A DNA stretch of 64,000 bases from Flavobacterium phragmitis. Its GTDB lineage: Bacteria > Bacteroidota > Bacteroidia > Flavobacteriales > Flavobacteriaceae. The DNA lies in the NCBI RefSeq assembly GCF_900112575.1, contig NZ_FOMH01000009.1, positions 109,289 through 173,288 on the forward strand, given 5' to 3'. The notes under the pieces are model-generated. The model did no database searches, was not told the origin of the DNA, and worked only from the letters and a program-made list of their open reading frames with translations. The position numbers and the translations under genes are program-made. Below, in pieces: positions 36,244 through 44,807 of the stretch (positions are counted from its first letter, which is position 1; every line of letters begins with the position of its first letter).

Positions 36244-36355
36244 TAGCCACGAATTCACGAATTTTCTTTTTAAAATCTTTTCGATTATTAATTCGAATAA
36301 TTCGAATTAATATTACATCTAGATTGTAAAAAAATAATTCGTGAATTCGTGGCTA
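36244..36355. repeat. Inverted repeat with 20-bp perfect arms
   Basis: Arms 36244-36263 and 36336-36355 (tagccacgaattcacgaatt and complement) flank a smaller palindrome attaattcgaataattcgaattaat region at 36287-36311. Located between the GH141-like gene and the oxidoreductase gene. Confidence 0.6.
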
Positions 36356-36386
36356 AAAAAAAACTAATAATCTAAACTAACCACCA

Positions 36387-37451
36387 ATGTTAAAAATAGC
36401 CATTCTAGGACTTGGAGAAGGACGAAGCACAATGTCAGCAGCTATAGAAAGTTCAAAACTAGAACTCGTTAAAATATGCGACCGAAACGAAGAATTGTGT
36501 AAACAACGAGCAAAAGAATTCGATTTTCATTCGTACACCACCAATTACGACGATTTACTAAACGATGCTTCGATTGATATTATTGCGATTTATACGCCAG
36601 ATCATTTGCATGCGCAACATGTAAAACAGGCTTTATTAAGTGGAAAACATGTAGTTTGTACAAAGCCATTTATTGATGATCTTTCGGATGCAAAGGAACT
36701 TTTAGAACTAAGCAAATCAACAGGGAAGAAAGTTTTTATCGGGCAAAGTTCTCGTTTCTTTGAACCAGCCAAAAGACAAAGAGCTGATTACGAAGCAGGT
36801 TTAATAGGTGATTTAATTACAATTGAAGCGCAATACCACGCCGATCATAGATGGTTTTTAAAGAAAGAATGGTCGCTTTTACAATCATTTAAATGGCTGT
36901 ACGGAGGTTTGAGTCATCCTGTAGATTTTATCAGATGGTATTTGCCAAATATTCAGGAAGTAATGGGATACGGAATGATAAGTAGTAACGGACAATCGGC
37001 AGGATTGAAGAATGAAGATACAATGCATTTTATCTTTAAAGCAACCGATGGAAGAATTGCTAGAGTAAGCGGTGTTTACACTTCACCGACTCAGCCAGCG
37101 CAACGTGACAGCGGCATGAGTACAATTCTACGAGCAACAGAAGGAGCAAGTCAGGCTGATTATCACGAATTGCGTTATGCGATTACAGATAAAACAGGTG
37201 AAGAAAAAGTGGTTACTTGGGGCGACAGCACGATTAAATATTATTTCCGTTTTGAAGGACAAAGTCATCATGGCGGTGAATATCAGAATTATTTGGAATA
37301 TTTTGTCGACAGCATTGAGCAAGGTTTTGAAGCTTATCCAAATATGGAAGAAGGAATTGGAACTGTGGCTTTGTTACAAGCAATGGATAAATCGCTACAA
37401 ACAGGAATGCCGGTTAAAATTGCCGATATTCTTAATGAATACGGACTATGA
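36387..37451 (+). CDS. Gfo/Idh/MocA family oxidoreductase
   Basis: 354 residues. N-terminal Rossmann motif KIAILGLGEGRSTM and VKICDRNEE, the conserved KHVVCTKPFIDDL lysine-proline, GQSSRFFEPAK, and HADHRWFLKKEW in the substrate domain. No signal peptide, so cytoplasmic. It overlaps the symporter start by 4 bases (ATGA), so the pair is co-translated: import of a sugar or sugar acid followed by NAD-dependent conversion. The substrate is probably a pectin-derived monosaccharide, by context only. Confidence 0.87.
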   Translation: MLKIAILGLGEGRSTMSAAIESSKLELVKICDRNEELCKQRAKEFDFHSYTTNYDDLLNDASIDIIAIYTPDHLHAQHVKQALLSGKHVVCTKPFIDDLSDAKELLELSKSTGKKVFIGQSSRFFEPAKRQRADYEAGLIGDLITIEAQYHADHRWFLKKEWSLLQSFKWLYGGLSHPVDFIRWYLPNIQEVMGYGMISSNGQSAGLKNEDTMHFIFKATDGRIARVSGVYTSPTQPAQRDSGMSTILRATEGASQADYHELRYAITDKTGEEKVVTWGDSTIKYYFRFEGQSHHGGEYQNYLEYFVDSIEQGFEAYPNMEEGIGTVALLQAMDKSLQTGMPVKIADILNEYGL

Positions 37452-39028
37452 ACAGTATCTACGATAAATTAACCACGCTCGATTTTGTAATTGTTGCGGG
37501 TTATTTGGTGGCTTTATTAGTCATTGGATATGTGGTAAGTATGAAGCAGAGAAAGAAAAACGAAACGCTTTTTCTTGCTGGAAATTCTTTAAACTGGTAC
37601 AGCATCGGGTTTAATATGTGGGGAACCAACGTTGGGCCGTCGTCACTATTGGCTTTTGCGAGTATTGGTTACGCTACGGGAATTGTAGCGGGTAATTTCG
37701 AATGGTACGCTTTTGTGTTTTTATTGCTTTTGGCGATGGTTTTTGCGCCAAGATATATTGCGAGCAAAGTAAGCACAATGCCCGAATATATGGGGAAACG
37801 TTATGGCGACAGTACACAGAATATTCTCGCTTGGTATGCTTTAGTAAAAATATTAGTAAGCTGGTTGTCATTAGGATTATTTAGTGGAGGCGTTCTAGTT
37901 CGTCAGATTTTGGGAATTCCGATGTGGCAGAGCGTTACGGTTTTAGTGATTTTCTCTGGAATTTTCACTTTCGCTGGAGGATTAAAAGCAATTGCAAAAG
38001 TGAATGTTTTTCAGATGATTTTGTTGATTGTAGTTTCCCTTACACTTTCCTTTTTAGGTTTACAAAAATTAGGCGGAATCGATGTTTTAATTGCCAAAAC
38101 ACCATCGAATTTTTGGAATTTAGTTCGCCCTTCTGACGATGCGAGTTATCCGTGGCCGGCTATTTTGTTAGGATATCCTGTAGCGGCTGTTGCTTTTTTC
38201 TGTACCGATCAATCGATGGTGCAGAGTGTTTTAGGTGCGAAAAACCTAGAACAAGGACAGCTTGGAGTTAATTTTATTGGATGGCTGAAAGTGATGGCGC
38301 TTCCGTTGTTTATTTTACCTGGGATTTTGTGTTATGCATTATACCCAGAATTAGGAAGCAATTCAGATTTGGCTTATATGACCATGGTTACAAACCTTTT
38401 CCCAAGCGGCATGAACGGTTTGGTAATCTGTGTGATGATTGCGGTTTTGGTAGGAACAATTGGTTCTTCATTAAATGCTTTGAGCACCGTTTTTACGAAT
38501 GATATTTATGTAAAGAAAATCAACCCAACAGCGACGATTCAGGATCAGATTAAAATTGGTCGTTTGACGATTGCCGCTGGATGTGTATTTGCGATTCTAA
38601 TTGCCGTTGCGATTGACAATATCAAAGGGCAGAATTTATTCAACATTTTTCAGGCAGTTTTAGGTTTTCTGGCGCCTTCGTTATCTGTTGTTTTCCTTTT
38701 GAGTGTTTTCTGGAAACGCACCACCAAAAAGGCTGTAAATGCAACACTTTCTTGGGGTTCGGCTTTTAGTTTGTTTGTTGGGGTTTTATATCTATGGATT
38801 TTCCCTGCAGATAAATATCCAGTTTGGCCTCACTTTTTATTGATTTCGTTTTACATTTTTGCTGTTTTAATGATTAGTGCAGTTATTATCTCTTTAACGG
38901 ATAGAAATCCTGAAGTGAATGTTTCAGACGAAACGGATATTCCTAAAACTAGTAAAAAGGTGAAGCTTTTATTTGGGTTGTTGGGGTTGGTAATTTTGGT
39001 TTTGTATTTGGTTTTTAATGGGAATTGA
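37448..39028 (+). CDS. Sodium:solute symporter (SSS/SGLT family)
   Basis: 526 residues with about 13-14 membrane segments. Family signatures: LFLAGNSLNWYSIGFNMWGTN near 38-60, MPEYMGKRYGD, GGLKAIAKVNVFQ, ILLGYPVAAVAFFCTDQSMV and GTIGSSLNALSTVFTNDIY. SSS proteins import sugars and organic acids with sodium. Co-translated with the oxidoreductase upstream. Inside a pectin locus, galacturonate, rhamnose or an unsaturated uronate are the likely cargoes; not determinable from sequence. Confidence 0.88.
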   Translation: MNSIYDKLTTLDFVIVAGYLVALLVIGYVVSMKQRKKNETLFLAGNSLNWYSIGFNMWGTNVGPSSLLAFASIGYATGIVAGNFEWYAFVFLLLLAMVFAPRYIASKVSTMPEYMGKRYGDSTQNILAWYALVKILVSWLSLGLFSGGVLVRQILGIPMWQSVTVLVIFSGIFTFAGGLKAIAKVNVFQMILLIVVSLTLSFLGLQKLGGIDVLIAKTPSNFWNLVRPSDDASYPWPAILLGYPVAAVAFFCTDQSMVQSVLGAKNLEQGQLGVNFIGWLKVMALPLFILPGILCYALYPELGSNSDLAYMTMVTNLFPSGMNGLVICVMIAVLVGTIGSSLNALSTVFTNDIYVKKINPTATIQDQIKIGRLTIAAGCVFAILIAVAIDNIKGQNLFNIFQAVLGFLAPSLSVVFLLSVFWKRTTKKAVNATLSWGSAFSLFVGVLYLWIFPADKYPVWPHFLLISFYIFAVLMISAVIISLTDRNPEVNVSDETDIPKTSKKVKLLFGLLGLVILVLYLVFNGN

Positions 39029-39132
39029 AGAACTTGAAAATAATAGTTAGTTGAAATTTATCCATATTATGGAAATCCATACTTTTTTAAGATTTTGTCA
39101 ATGTAAATTGCTGAAATTTTAAAATCAAATTT

Positions 39133-39399
39133 ATGGGAACAACAGTTTCAACAGTACTAATATCTTATGATGTTAGTGATAAGAATCCAGAGGTAAAAGC
39201 TGCATTAAAAGCTTTAAATTATTCGGATAGTTATACTTTGGGTAGTTCTAAGGTATATTATTTACCCAACACTACGCTATGGCATAAAGCAAAATCCTCA
39301 GATCAAGCCATGGCAGATATGAAAAAAGTTTGTAATGAATTAAGAGTTACTCTTGAAAAAGCTGTAGCCGTAAAAGCAGATGAGTTTGTAGGATTCTGA
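39133..39399 (+). CDS. Small protein with Cas2/VapD-like predicted fold
   Basis: 88 residues. Predicted layout beta-alpha-beta-beta-alpha: a hydrophobic strand STVLISYDVSDKNP, a helix VKAALKALNYSD, strands YTLGSSKVYYLPNTTLWH and a long C-terminal helix. The Asp-containing YDVSD at the end of the first strand resembles Cas2 and VapD nucleases. No CRISPR array or Cas1 is nearby. Family not confirmed; a standalone endoribonuclease or toxin-like protein is one possibility. Ends in its own terminator, so an independent unit. Confidence 0.5.
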   Translation: MGTTVSTVLISYDVSDKNPEVKAALKALNYSDSYTLGSSKVYYLPNTTLWHKAKSSDQAMADMKKVCNELRVTLEKAVAVKADEFVGF

Positions 39400-39402
39400 T
39401 TT

Positions 39403-39426
39403 AAACACTCTTCGGAGTGTTTTTTT
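39403..39426 (+). terminator. Intrinsic terminator with UUCG loop
   Basis: aaacactc-ttcg-gagtgttt followed by T-run, four bases after the small gene's stop. Confidence 0.85.
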
Positions 39427-39441
39427 ATACTTTTTAGAATT

Positions 39442-39528
39442 CTATTTGCTTGAAGTTGAAACCAACAACTCCCGAATATCAACCTTCAAATATTTAGAAA
39501 TCTCATAAAGCGTTTCAATTGAAGACTG
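39442..39528 (-). pseudogene. Remnant of an XRE-family regulator (C-terminal end)
   Basis: Reading the minus strand from 39528 gives QSSIETLYEISKYLKVDIRE plus LLVSTSSK and a stop at 39442-39444. This is the typical end of a Cro/C1-type helix-turn-helix domain. A stop (39532-39534) lies two codons upstream and no N-terminal part follows, so only about 28 residues survive. Suggests deletion or insertion next to the GNAT/small-protein pair. Confidence 0.65.
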
Positions 39529-39655
39529 ATATTAATTAGTGCATCAAAGAGAAACAGTTGATTCAGTTTTGCATAAAAGATTTTTTAATACCTTGAAATA
39601 AAAGCTATAATAGAGAATATTTCTAAAATTAGATTATATTCATTAAATTAGCTGA

Positions 39656-40186
39656 ATGAATAGAGAAGTAGGATTTGGTCTGGATTTTATAATTGATAAG
39701 TTAACAAACTCAATAGAAAATGTAATTACAGGAGATAGTTTTCAGACTGAAATTTCTATTCTCCAAAATTCAGATTTAAAGTCTATAGCAAAAAAGAATG
39801 GTTGGGTTTTTAATTGGGTTGAGGAATTTAAAAATCCAGTTAGAGATGTATATAAACTTACAATTTTAGGAAATTCTCAGATTATTCAAGGTCTTGTTAG
39901 TTTAGAAGTTAAAGCTGACCATGTTTATATGCATTTATTAGAAAATGCACCATTTAACAAAGGACAAACAAAAGTCTATGTGGGAGTAGCAGGTAATTTA
40001 GTTGCTTATGCTTGTAAATTATCTTTTCAGCGTGGACATGATGGAAACGTATCTTTTCTTTCAAAATCACAATTGGTAGAACATTATGAAAAAACACTTG
40101 GAGCATTTCATTTTGGAGGTAGAATTATGATAATTGAAACAAAATCAGCATTGAAATTGATTAATAAGTATTTTCAAAATAAATGA
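39656..40186 (+). CDS. GNAT-like acetyltransferase-fold protein, toxin-antitoxin-like pair
   Basis: 176 residues, soluble. The C-terminal half has a GNAT-like pattern: IQGLVSLEVKADHVYMHLLE, APFNKGQTKVYVGVAGNLVA, FQRGHDGNVSFLSKSQLVEH and YEKTLGAFHFGGRIMIIE, although the classical Q/RxxGxG/A loop is not obvious. Its TGA overlaps the ATG of a 49-codon gene (ATGA), followed by a strong terminator, giving a self-contained two-gene unit as in toxin-antitoxin systems. Function is inferred from this organisation. Confidence 0.6.
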   Translation: MNREVGFGLDFIIDKLTNSIENVITGDSFQTEISILQNSDLKSIAKKNGWVFNWVEEFKNPVRDVYKLTILGNSQIIQGLVSLEVKADHVYMHLLENAPFNKGQTKVYVGVAGNLVAYACKLSFQRGHDGNVSFLSKSQLVEHYEKTLGAFHFGGRIMIIETKSALKLINKYFQNK

Positions 40187-40332
40187 TTATGAAAACGAAG
40201 AAAATAGATTTAGAAATTGACACTATAGGAGGTTTAAGTTCTCTAACAGTTGCAGAAGAAAAAGCCCTAAGTGATTTTTTTAAAAAGAAAAAAGCAATAA
40301 AAAAGAAAACTGAAAAAGTAAAAAACACATAA
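40183..40332 (+). CDS. Small basic partner protein of the GNAT-like gene
   Basis: 49 residues from the ATG overlapping the upstream stop (ATGATTATG; an alternative start is 6 bases on at 40189). Begins with a short acidic segment KKIDLEIDTIGGLSSLTV and ends with a Lys-rich tail (AIKKKTEKVK). Too short for domain recognition. Tight coupling to the acetyltransferase-like gene and the shared terminator support it being translated. Could be an antitoxin or a substrate of the enzyme. Confidence 0.55.
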   Translation: MIMKTKKIDLEIDTIGGLSSLTVAEEKALSDFFKKKKAIKKKTEKVKNT

Positions 40333-40359
40333 CATTTAAGATGATGTTATGTGTTTTTT
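40322..40359 (+). terminator. Strong intrinsic terminator
   Basis: 14-bp perfect stem aaaacacataacat / atgttatgtgtttt with an 8-base loop, continuing into a T-run. The stem includes the stop codon of the small gene. Confidence 0.85.
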
Positions 40360-40438
40360 TATTTGTAATAAAAATGAAAAGCCACCGGAATAATTTTCTG
40401 AGTTTTATTCAAAATAATAAAAATCATCCATTTCAAAC

Positions 40439-40654
40439 ATAGCCCGTGGTTTCAACCACGGGAAACGTATTTTGATAAACGTAATGTGATATGCTTTGCG
40501 TTCCAGTGGGTGAAACCTCTGGTTGTGTTTTGAAAAAAATATAAATAATAAAACAAAGTTATTTTATAAGTTGTCTCCAGTTTTAACTGGAGGTATATGT
40601 AGTAAAAATAGAAAAGGCTTTAGCCAAATTGTAGATATTTTGGCTAAAGCCTTT
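40439..40654. repeat. REP-like block
   Basis: A copy of the atagcccgtggtttcaacca family at 40439-40462 with a diverged partner at about 40500-40525, then ctccagttttaactggag at 40575-40592 and the ggctttagcc/ggctaaagcc pair at 40614-40654. The last two cores repeat the nested element at 17684-17814. No gene lies between 40333 and 40681. Confidence 0.75.
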
Positions 40655-40681
40655 TGAGCTTTATAAAAGGTAGCTTGAGGT

Positions 40682-42073
40682 TTAGATCACTTTTGCTATT
40701 TGTGTGTTTACACGAATATTGTTTGGAGCATCTAAACCTGGTGTTTCATAAGTGGTGAACGCTAAATTAACTTCCGGTCTAAAAATTAGACAGTGTGTGG
40801 AGCCTCCAAAATGAAACATTCCTAGTTCGTCGCCTTTTTTCACAATGTCCCCGGCCTTTACTGTTATTTCACAACTGGAAACTTCTGCCATACCCACAGG
40901 GATTACACACATTAGTCCAATTGCAGGATTATCTGCTTCAATAAATATTAAGGCTCTGGTGGCAACTGCTGTTAAAAAAGGCTGTGAATTGTTAGGCGCA
41001 CTCGAATCGGGTCCCGCTGGATTATAGAAACCTTGATATAGATTTTCTAGATAATACGAACCATTTACAATAGCTGTTTTAACAATTCTACCGTTTACAG
41101 GACTGTGCCAGCGGTGATAGCTCAAGGCACTCAAAAAGGCCTGATAAACTGTTCCTCCATCAAATTGTGGAGCTAATTCATCAAAATTCATCATGTTTTC
41201 TAATGAATAAGGCTGTCCTTTTAACCAAAATTGATCTGATAATGCTACATTCTTGGCTACTTGTAAAGGTGCCGACTCACAAGCGTTTACAATAATTGAA
41301 TCATCATTGGGTGCAGTAACTGGACGGACATTTTGGCAAAACAATCTTGTAAAAAAATCATCCCAGCTTTTGAAACCATAATATAGTTCTGAAGGATTTG
41401 ATTGAAAAACATCTGAAAATGTAGCATTGGGCGAAATAGGATTCGGTTCTAAACCTAATGCTCCTTGAGCAACTTGCATCATTTCCGATTGTGCTATATC
41501 GCTCAACCAGGCGATTACATTCTGCGAAGGATCATTTTCAATCAAAACATATCGTGAATCTTCTGTAACCAAAAATTTGGACCAGTAGTTTAATATCTTT
41601 TTTAACTGCTGATTGACCAAAGTGTTTGAGAAAACATCATAACCAAAACTAGTCGCCATTGGCCAGGCTAAAAGAGCGTTAATAGGAAAACCAATCATAC
41701 CTGCAGGTGTTTGATTTCCGGGAGCGCCAGTTTGGTACGCTTCGGGAGCGGTTTGCATGATTCCGTTGAGTAAAACAAGGAAATTCTCAAAAGTCATAGG
41801 TTCTGGTTCCCATTCTAAAGGAGTAGTTTGCTTTAAAAAATAAGCTTCAGAAAACATTCCCTGCACATTAGCATACAAAACAGAGTCTGAATATACTAGA
41901 TTCTGAAAATCGGCAATTTCGGGAATAAGTTGTGTTGGATTTTCTGCTGTAAATTTCTTGATTTTTTTAATCCAATCTTCGATAATTTTTGGGTTTTGTG
42001 GCAACCAGCCTCCCAATAATTGTTTTGCTTTAGTAAATTTTGTTGTTTCCATAGTTGTTTGGGTTAAATTCAT
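40682..42073 (-). CDS. Phosphatidylserine-decarboxylase-family enzyme with PSD-associated N-terminal domain
   Basis: 463 residues, about 150 longer than ordinary PSD. Residues about 15-170 match the PSD-associated N-terminal domain (IADFQNLVYSDSVLYANVQG). The catalytic domain has SWDDFFTRLFCQNVRPV, YHRWHSPVNGRI and the self-cleavage site FHFGGSTHCLIF with Ser425, which would become the pyruvoyl group. This architecture is also that of the fungal tryptophan decarboxylase PsiD, so the substrate may be a free amino acid. Alternative start METTKF is 7 codons in. Runs alone, leftward. Confidence 0.8.
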   Translation of the reverse strand: MNLTQTTMETTKFTKAKQLLGGWLPQNPKIIEDWIKKIKKFTAENPTQLIPEIADFQNLVYSDSVLYANVQGMFSEAYFLKQTTPLEWEPEPMTFENFLVLLNGIMQTAPEAYQTGAPGNQTPAGMIGFPINALLAWPMATSFGYDVFSNTLVNQQLKKILNYWSKFLVTEDSRYVLIENDPSQNVIAWLSDIAQSEMMQVAQGALGLEPNPISPNATFSDVFQSNPSELYYGFKSWDDFFTRLFCQNVRPVTAPNDDSIIVNACESAPLQVAKNVALSDQFWLKGQPYSLENMMNFDELAPQFDGGTVYQAFLSALSYHRWHSPVNGRIVKTAIVNGSYYLENLYQGFYNPAGPDSSAPNNSQPFLTAVATRALIFIEADNPAIGLMCVIPVGMAEVSSCEITVKAGDIVKKGDELGMFHFGGSTHCLIFRPEVNLAFTTYETPGLDAPNNIRVNTQIAKVI

Positions 42074-42199
42074 AACGAAGGTATTTTAGAAAATAATCCT
42101 ACAATGTTAAATAGTCACAGAAGGTTATTTTGGTGTTATGAAGACCTCATATTGGTTACAGGAAACGAAATACTTGTGGAAAAGCGACTTAGATAAAAA

Positions 42200-42239
42200 A
42201 AACACATAGCTTTTCAATCCTGAAAAACTATGTGTTTTA
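42200..42239 (-). terminator. Probable terminator of the MFS gene
   Basis: Stem aaaacacatag / ctatgtgtttt (11 bp) with an internal short pairing; on the minus strand it is followed by T-rich sequence. Lies about 60 bases after the Fsr-type gene stop. The same cacatag core forms the repeat at 28355. Confidence 0.5.
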
Positions 42240-42301
42240 TTATAAAATGAAATGCCTTCTAAAGACAATTCGAAATACTATGTTTCTATGTGTTTAAAAA
42301 T

Positions 42302-43513
42302 TTACTCGGCCTTTTTCTTTCCTTCAATATTAGGTAAGAACCCAGTAATAACCCCAATCAAAGGCAGGAATGCACAAATTTTAAATACATATTCTATACT
42401 CGTTGCATCGGCAATTTTTCCTAAAACAGCTGAACCTAATCCGCCCATTCCGAAAGCAAATCCGAAGAAAAGACCCGCTACAAGTCCGACTTTTCCAGGC
42501 ATTAGTTCAGTTGCATAAACCAAGATTGCAGAGAAAGCCGAAGAAAGAATCAATCCGATAATTACAGATAAAGTTCCAACCCAGAAAAGAGAAACGTAAG
42601 GCAACATCAAAGTAAACGGAGCAACGCCAAGAATTGAAACCCAGATTACGTATTTTCTGCCATATCTATCACCAATTGGACCTCCAATTAAAGTTCCGGC
42701 TGCAACAGCTCCAGAGAACAAGAATAAATAGACTTGTGACTGCTGAATCGAAATATGGAATTTATCAATCAAGAAGAAAGTGTAGTAACTCGTAATACTG
42801 CTCATGTAGAAGTATTTAGAGAAAATCAGAACCAATAAAATGATTAACGAAGCAATTACACGATTCTTAGATAAATGATGTGTTTCAATTTTTAGAGCTG
42901 CTTTATTGGCATTTCTTTCAGATAAATGTGCTGTGTACCAAATCGCAATTCTGTACAGAGTAAAAACCCCAATTAAAGCAATAATACAAAACCAAGCCAC
43001 ATAAGATTGTCCATTCGGAATAATAATAAAAGCAGCTAACAAAGGTCCAATGGCACTTCCTGCATTTCCTCCTAACTGAAAAATAGACTGCGCCAATCCC
43101 TTTTTACCGCCCGAAGCCAAATGTGCCACACGTGAAGATTCAGGATGAAAAATCGAAGATCCGATTCCGATTAAACTTACTGATAATAGTAAGAAACCAA
43201 AATTAGTAGCGATTGAGACTAAAAATAATCCAGTCATTGTAAAACACATTCCGACAATTAGAGAATAGGGTTTAGAATTTTTATCGGTATACATTCCTAC
43301 AAAAGGCTGAAGGATCGAAGCTACGATTTGATAGGTAAAAGTGATGATTCCGATCTGTGTAAAACTTAGTCCAAAGTTATCTTTAATAAGCGGATAAATA
43401 GACGGAACAACAGCTTGTAAAAGGTCATTAATTAAATGCGAAAAGCTGATTATAAAAAGTATCGAATACGTTGTTTTTTTAATTACTTCTGGTTGTACTT
43501 TAACGGTTTCCAT
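42302..43513 (-). CDS. MFS exporter, fosmidomycin-resistance (Fsr) type
   Basis: 403 residues, 12 membrane segments. Family features: FSHLINDLLQAVVPSIYPLI near the first helix, GMYTDKNSKPYSL, GIGSSIFHPESSRVAHLASG (conserved in Fsr relatives), GNAGSAIGPLLAA, and a second-half GPIGDRYGRKYVIW. Fsr exports fosmidomycin and other compounds in E. coli; the natural substrate here is unknown. Divergent from an AraC-type regulator that probably controls it. Confidence 0.83.
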   Translation of the reverse strand: METVKVQPEVIKKTTYSILFIISFSHLINDLLQAVVPSIYPLIKDNFGLSFTQIGIITFTYQIVASILQPFVGMYTDKNSKPYSLIVGMCFTMTGLFLVSIATNFGFLLLSVSLIGIGSSIFHPESSRVAHLASGGKKGLAQSIFQLGGNAGSAIGPLLAAFIIIPNGQSYVAWFCIIALIGVFTLYRIAIWYTAHLSERNANKAALKIETHHLSKNRVIASLIILLVLIFSKYFYMSSITSYYTFFLIDKFHISIQQSQVYLFLFSGAVAAGTLIGGPIGDRYGRKYVIWVSILGVAPFTLMLPYVSLFWVGTLSVIIGLILSSAFSAILVYATELMPGKVGLVAGLFFGFAFGMGGLGSAVLGKIADATSIEYVFKICAFLPLIGVITGFLPNIEGKKKAE

Positions 43514-43601
43514 GAGTGTTTTTTAGGTTAATGGTATTTTTTAAAATTACAGCTGTATTAATTTTTTACAAAATTGAAACAAATTAAAATGTCAAAATTG
43601 C

Positions 43602-43609
43602 TATATTTG
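43602..43609 (+). promoter_or_regulatory. -7-like box very close to the AraC start
   Basis: tatatttg, a TANNTTTG match ending only 4 bases before ATG 43614. Transcription would begin at or inside the start region, so either the mRNA is nearly leaderless or translation starts at ATG 43641. Confidence 0.4.
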
Positions 43610-43613
43610 GACA

Positions 43614-44432
43614 ATGAATAATCAGATTCGGACATATCGAATGGCACAGGAACATGGATACAGAGTAGATCCATCAATTCCTGTTATTGGCTATACTGAA
43701 ATGGTAACCAACGAAATGTGTGTTTCACACTCACATCCAAGAGGTCAGCTGATTTATGCAACCCGTGGCGTAATGAATGTTGTTGTGGGCAATCATATTT
43801 GGGTTGTGAATCCGTTGCAGGGCTTATGGCTTCCGGGTGGAGTAGAACATCAGGTTACTTTTCAGAAAGACGTTAATTACTATAGCGTTTTTATCGATCC
43901 GTCTGCAATGGCAGGATTGCCAGAGAAAAGTTTTTCATTTGATATTCCGATGTTTTTAAAACAATTGGTTTTCAAGATTATTTCTTTCGGTGTAGAAGGA
44001 GATTTAACACCTCCGCAACACAGAATCATATCGGTTTTTCTGGATGAGCTGGCTTTAATAGAACCAAGCGCCACTTTCCTGCCCACAACTAATCACGAAA
44101 GACTTCAAAAAGTAGTCGAACTTATAATGGAAGATATTGCCAGCAAAAATACGATTGATTATTACGCCGAACTTTCGTTTATGAGTAGTAGAACTTTATC
44201 TCGCTTATTCATTAAAGAACTTGGAATGAACTTTAGTGAATGGCGTACTCGTTTAAAATTATTAGAAGCCATAAAACGACTTAGTGAAAAACAATCCATA
44301 AAAGAAATCGCTTTTAATTTAGGTTACGAAAATACAAGCGCTTTTATTTATATGTTCAAAAAACATTTAGGAAAAACACCTTCTAATTATATTTTAGAAG
44401 ATGAGAATGAATCTGAAAGAATGATTGCTTAG
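43614..44432 (+). CDS. AraC-family transcriptional regulator with cupin sensor
   Basis: 272 residues. N-terminal cupin (about 20-110) with CVSHSHPRGQLIYATRGVMN and LWLPGGVEHQVTF; C-terminal double HTH with TIDYYAELSFMSSRTLSRLF, RLKLLEAIKRLSEKQ and SIKEIAFNLGYENTSAFIYM followed by FKKHLGKTPSNY. Divergent from the Fsr-type MFS gene with a 100-base gap, so likely its regulator. An alternative start MAQEHGYRV at 43641 is plausible because the predicted promoter box is only 4 bases before 43614. Confidence 0.88.
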   Translation: MNNQIRTYRMAQEHGYRVDPSIPVIGYTEMVTNEMCVSHSHPRGQLIYATRGVMNVVVGNHIWVVNPLQGLWLPGGVEHQVTFQKDVNYYSVFIDPSAMAGLPEKSFSFDIPMFLKQLVFKIISFGVEGDLTPPQHRIISVFLDELALIEPSATFLPTTNHERLQKVVELIMEDIASKNTIDYYAELSFMSSRTLSRLFIKELGMNFSEWRTRLKLLEAIKRLSEKQSIKEIAFNLGYENTSAFIYMFKKHLGKTPSNYILEDENESERMIA

Positions 44433-44450
44433 GTTTTGAGTGTAAATTGA

Positions 44451-44706
44451 ACGCGGATAAAACGGATTTACTTCGTAAAGACGCGGATTGATGCGGATTT
44501 TTTCTTTTAGTTTATCCAAAATAACACAATCTTTGTCATTTCGACTGAAAGGAGAAATCACACTAGTAATTCTACAAAGATTGGCGACATAAGTTGCGGA
44601 ATCCCGCGTGTGATTTCTCCTTCGTCGAAATGACAAAAAAAGAGTAAAAAAGAAAAAATCCGCATCAATCCGTGTCTTCGCGAAAGCGAATCTGTCTCAT
44701 CCGCGT
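44451..44706. repeat. Composite nested palindrome
   Basis: Outer pair: acgcggataaaacggattta near 44451 with its counterpart ending ccgcgt at 44706. Inner pair: 44532-44563 (tttgtcatttcgactgaaag...) with 44608-44637. One palindromic family is inserted within another, in the 440-base gap before GH78. No gene found here apart from the promoter elements listed separately. Confidence 0.8.
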
Positions 44707-44807
44707 ACCATAAAAATCTCAACATCATTTTTTTTAATACTAAAAAAGTGATAACTCATAATTTTTACCTTAAAAAATTATCAAAAAGCACCCTTTTTTA
44801 TGAAATA

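Noticed and set aside
39133..39399. Calling the small protein a CRISPR Cas2
   Set aside because: Only a short strand motif and fold order agree; there is no Cas1, array or other Cas gene in the window.
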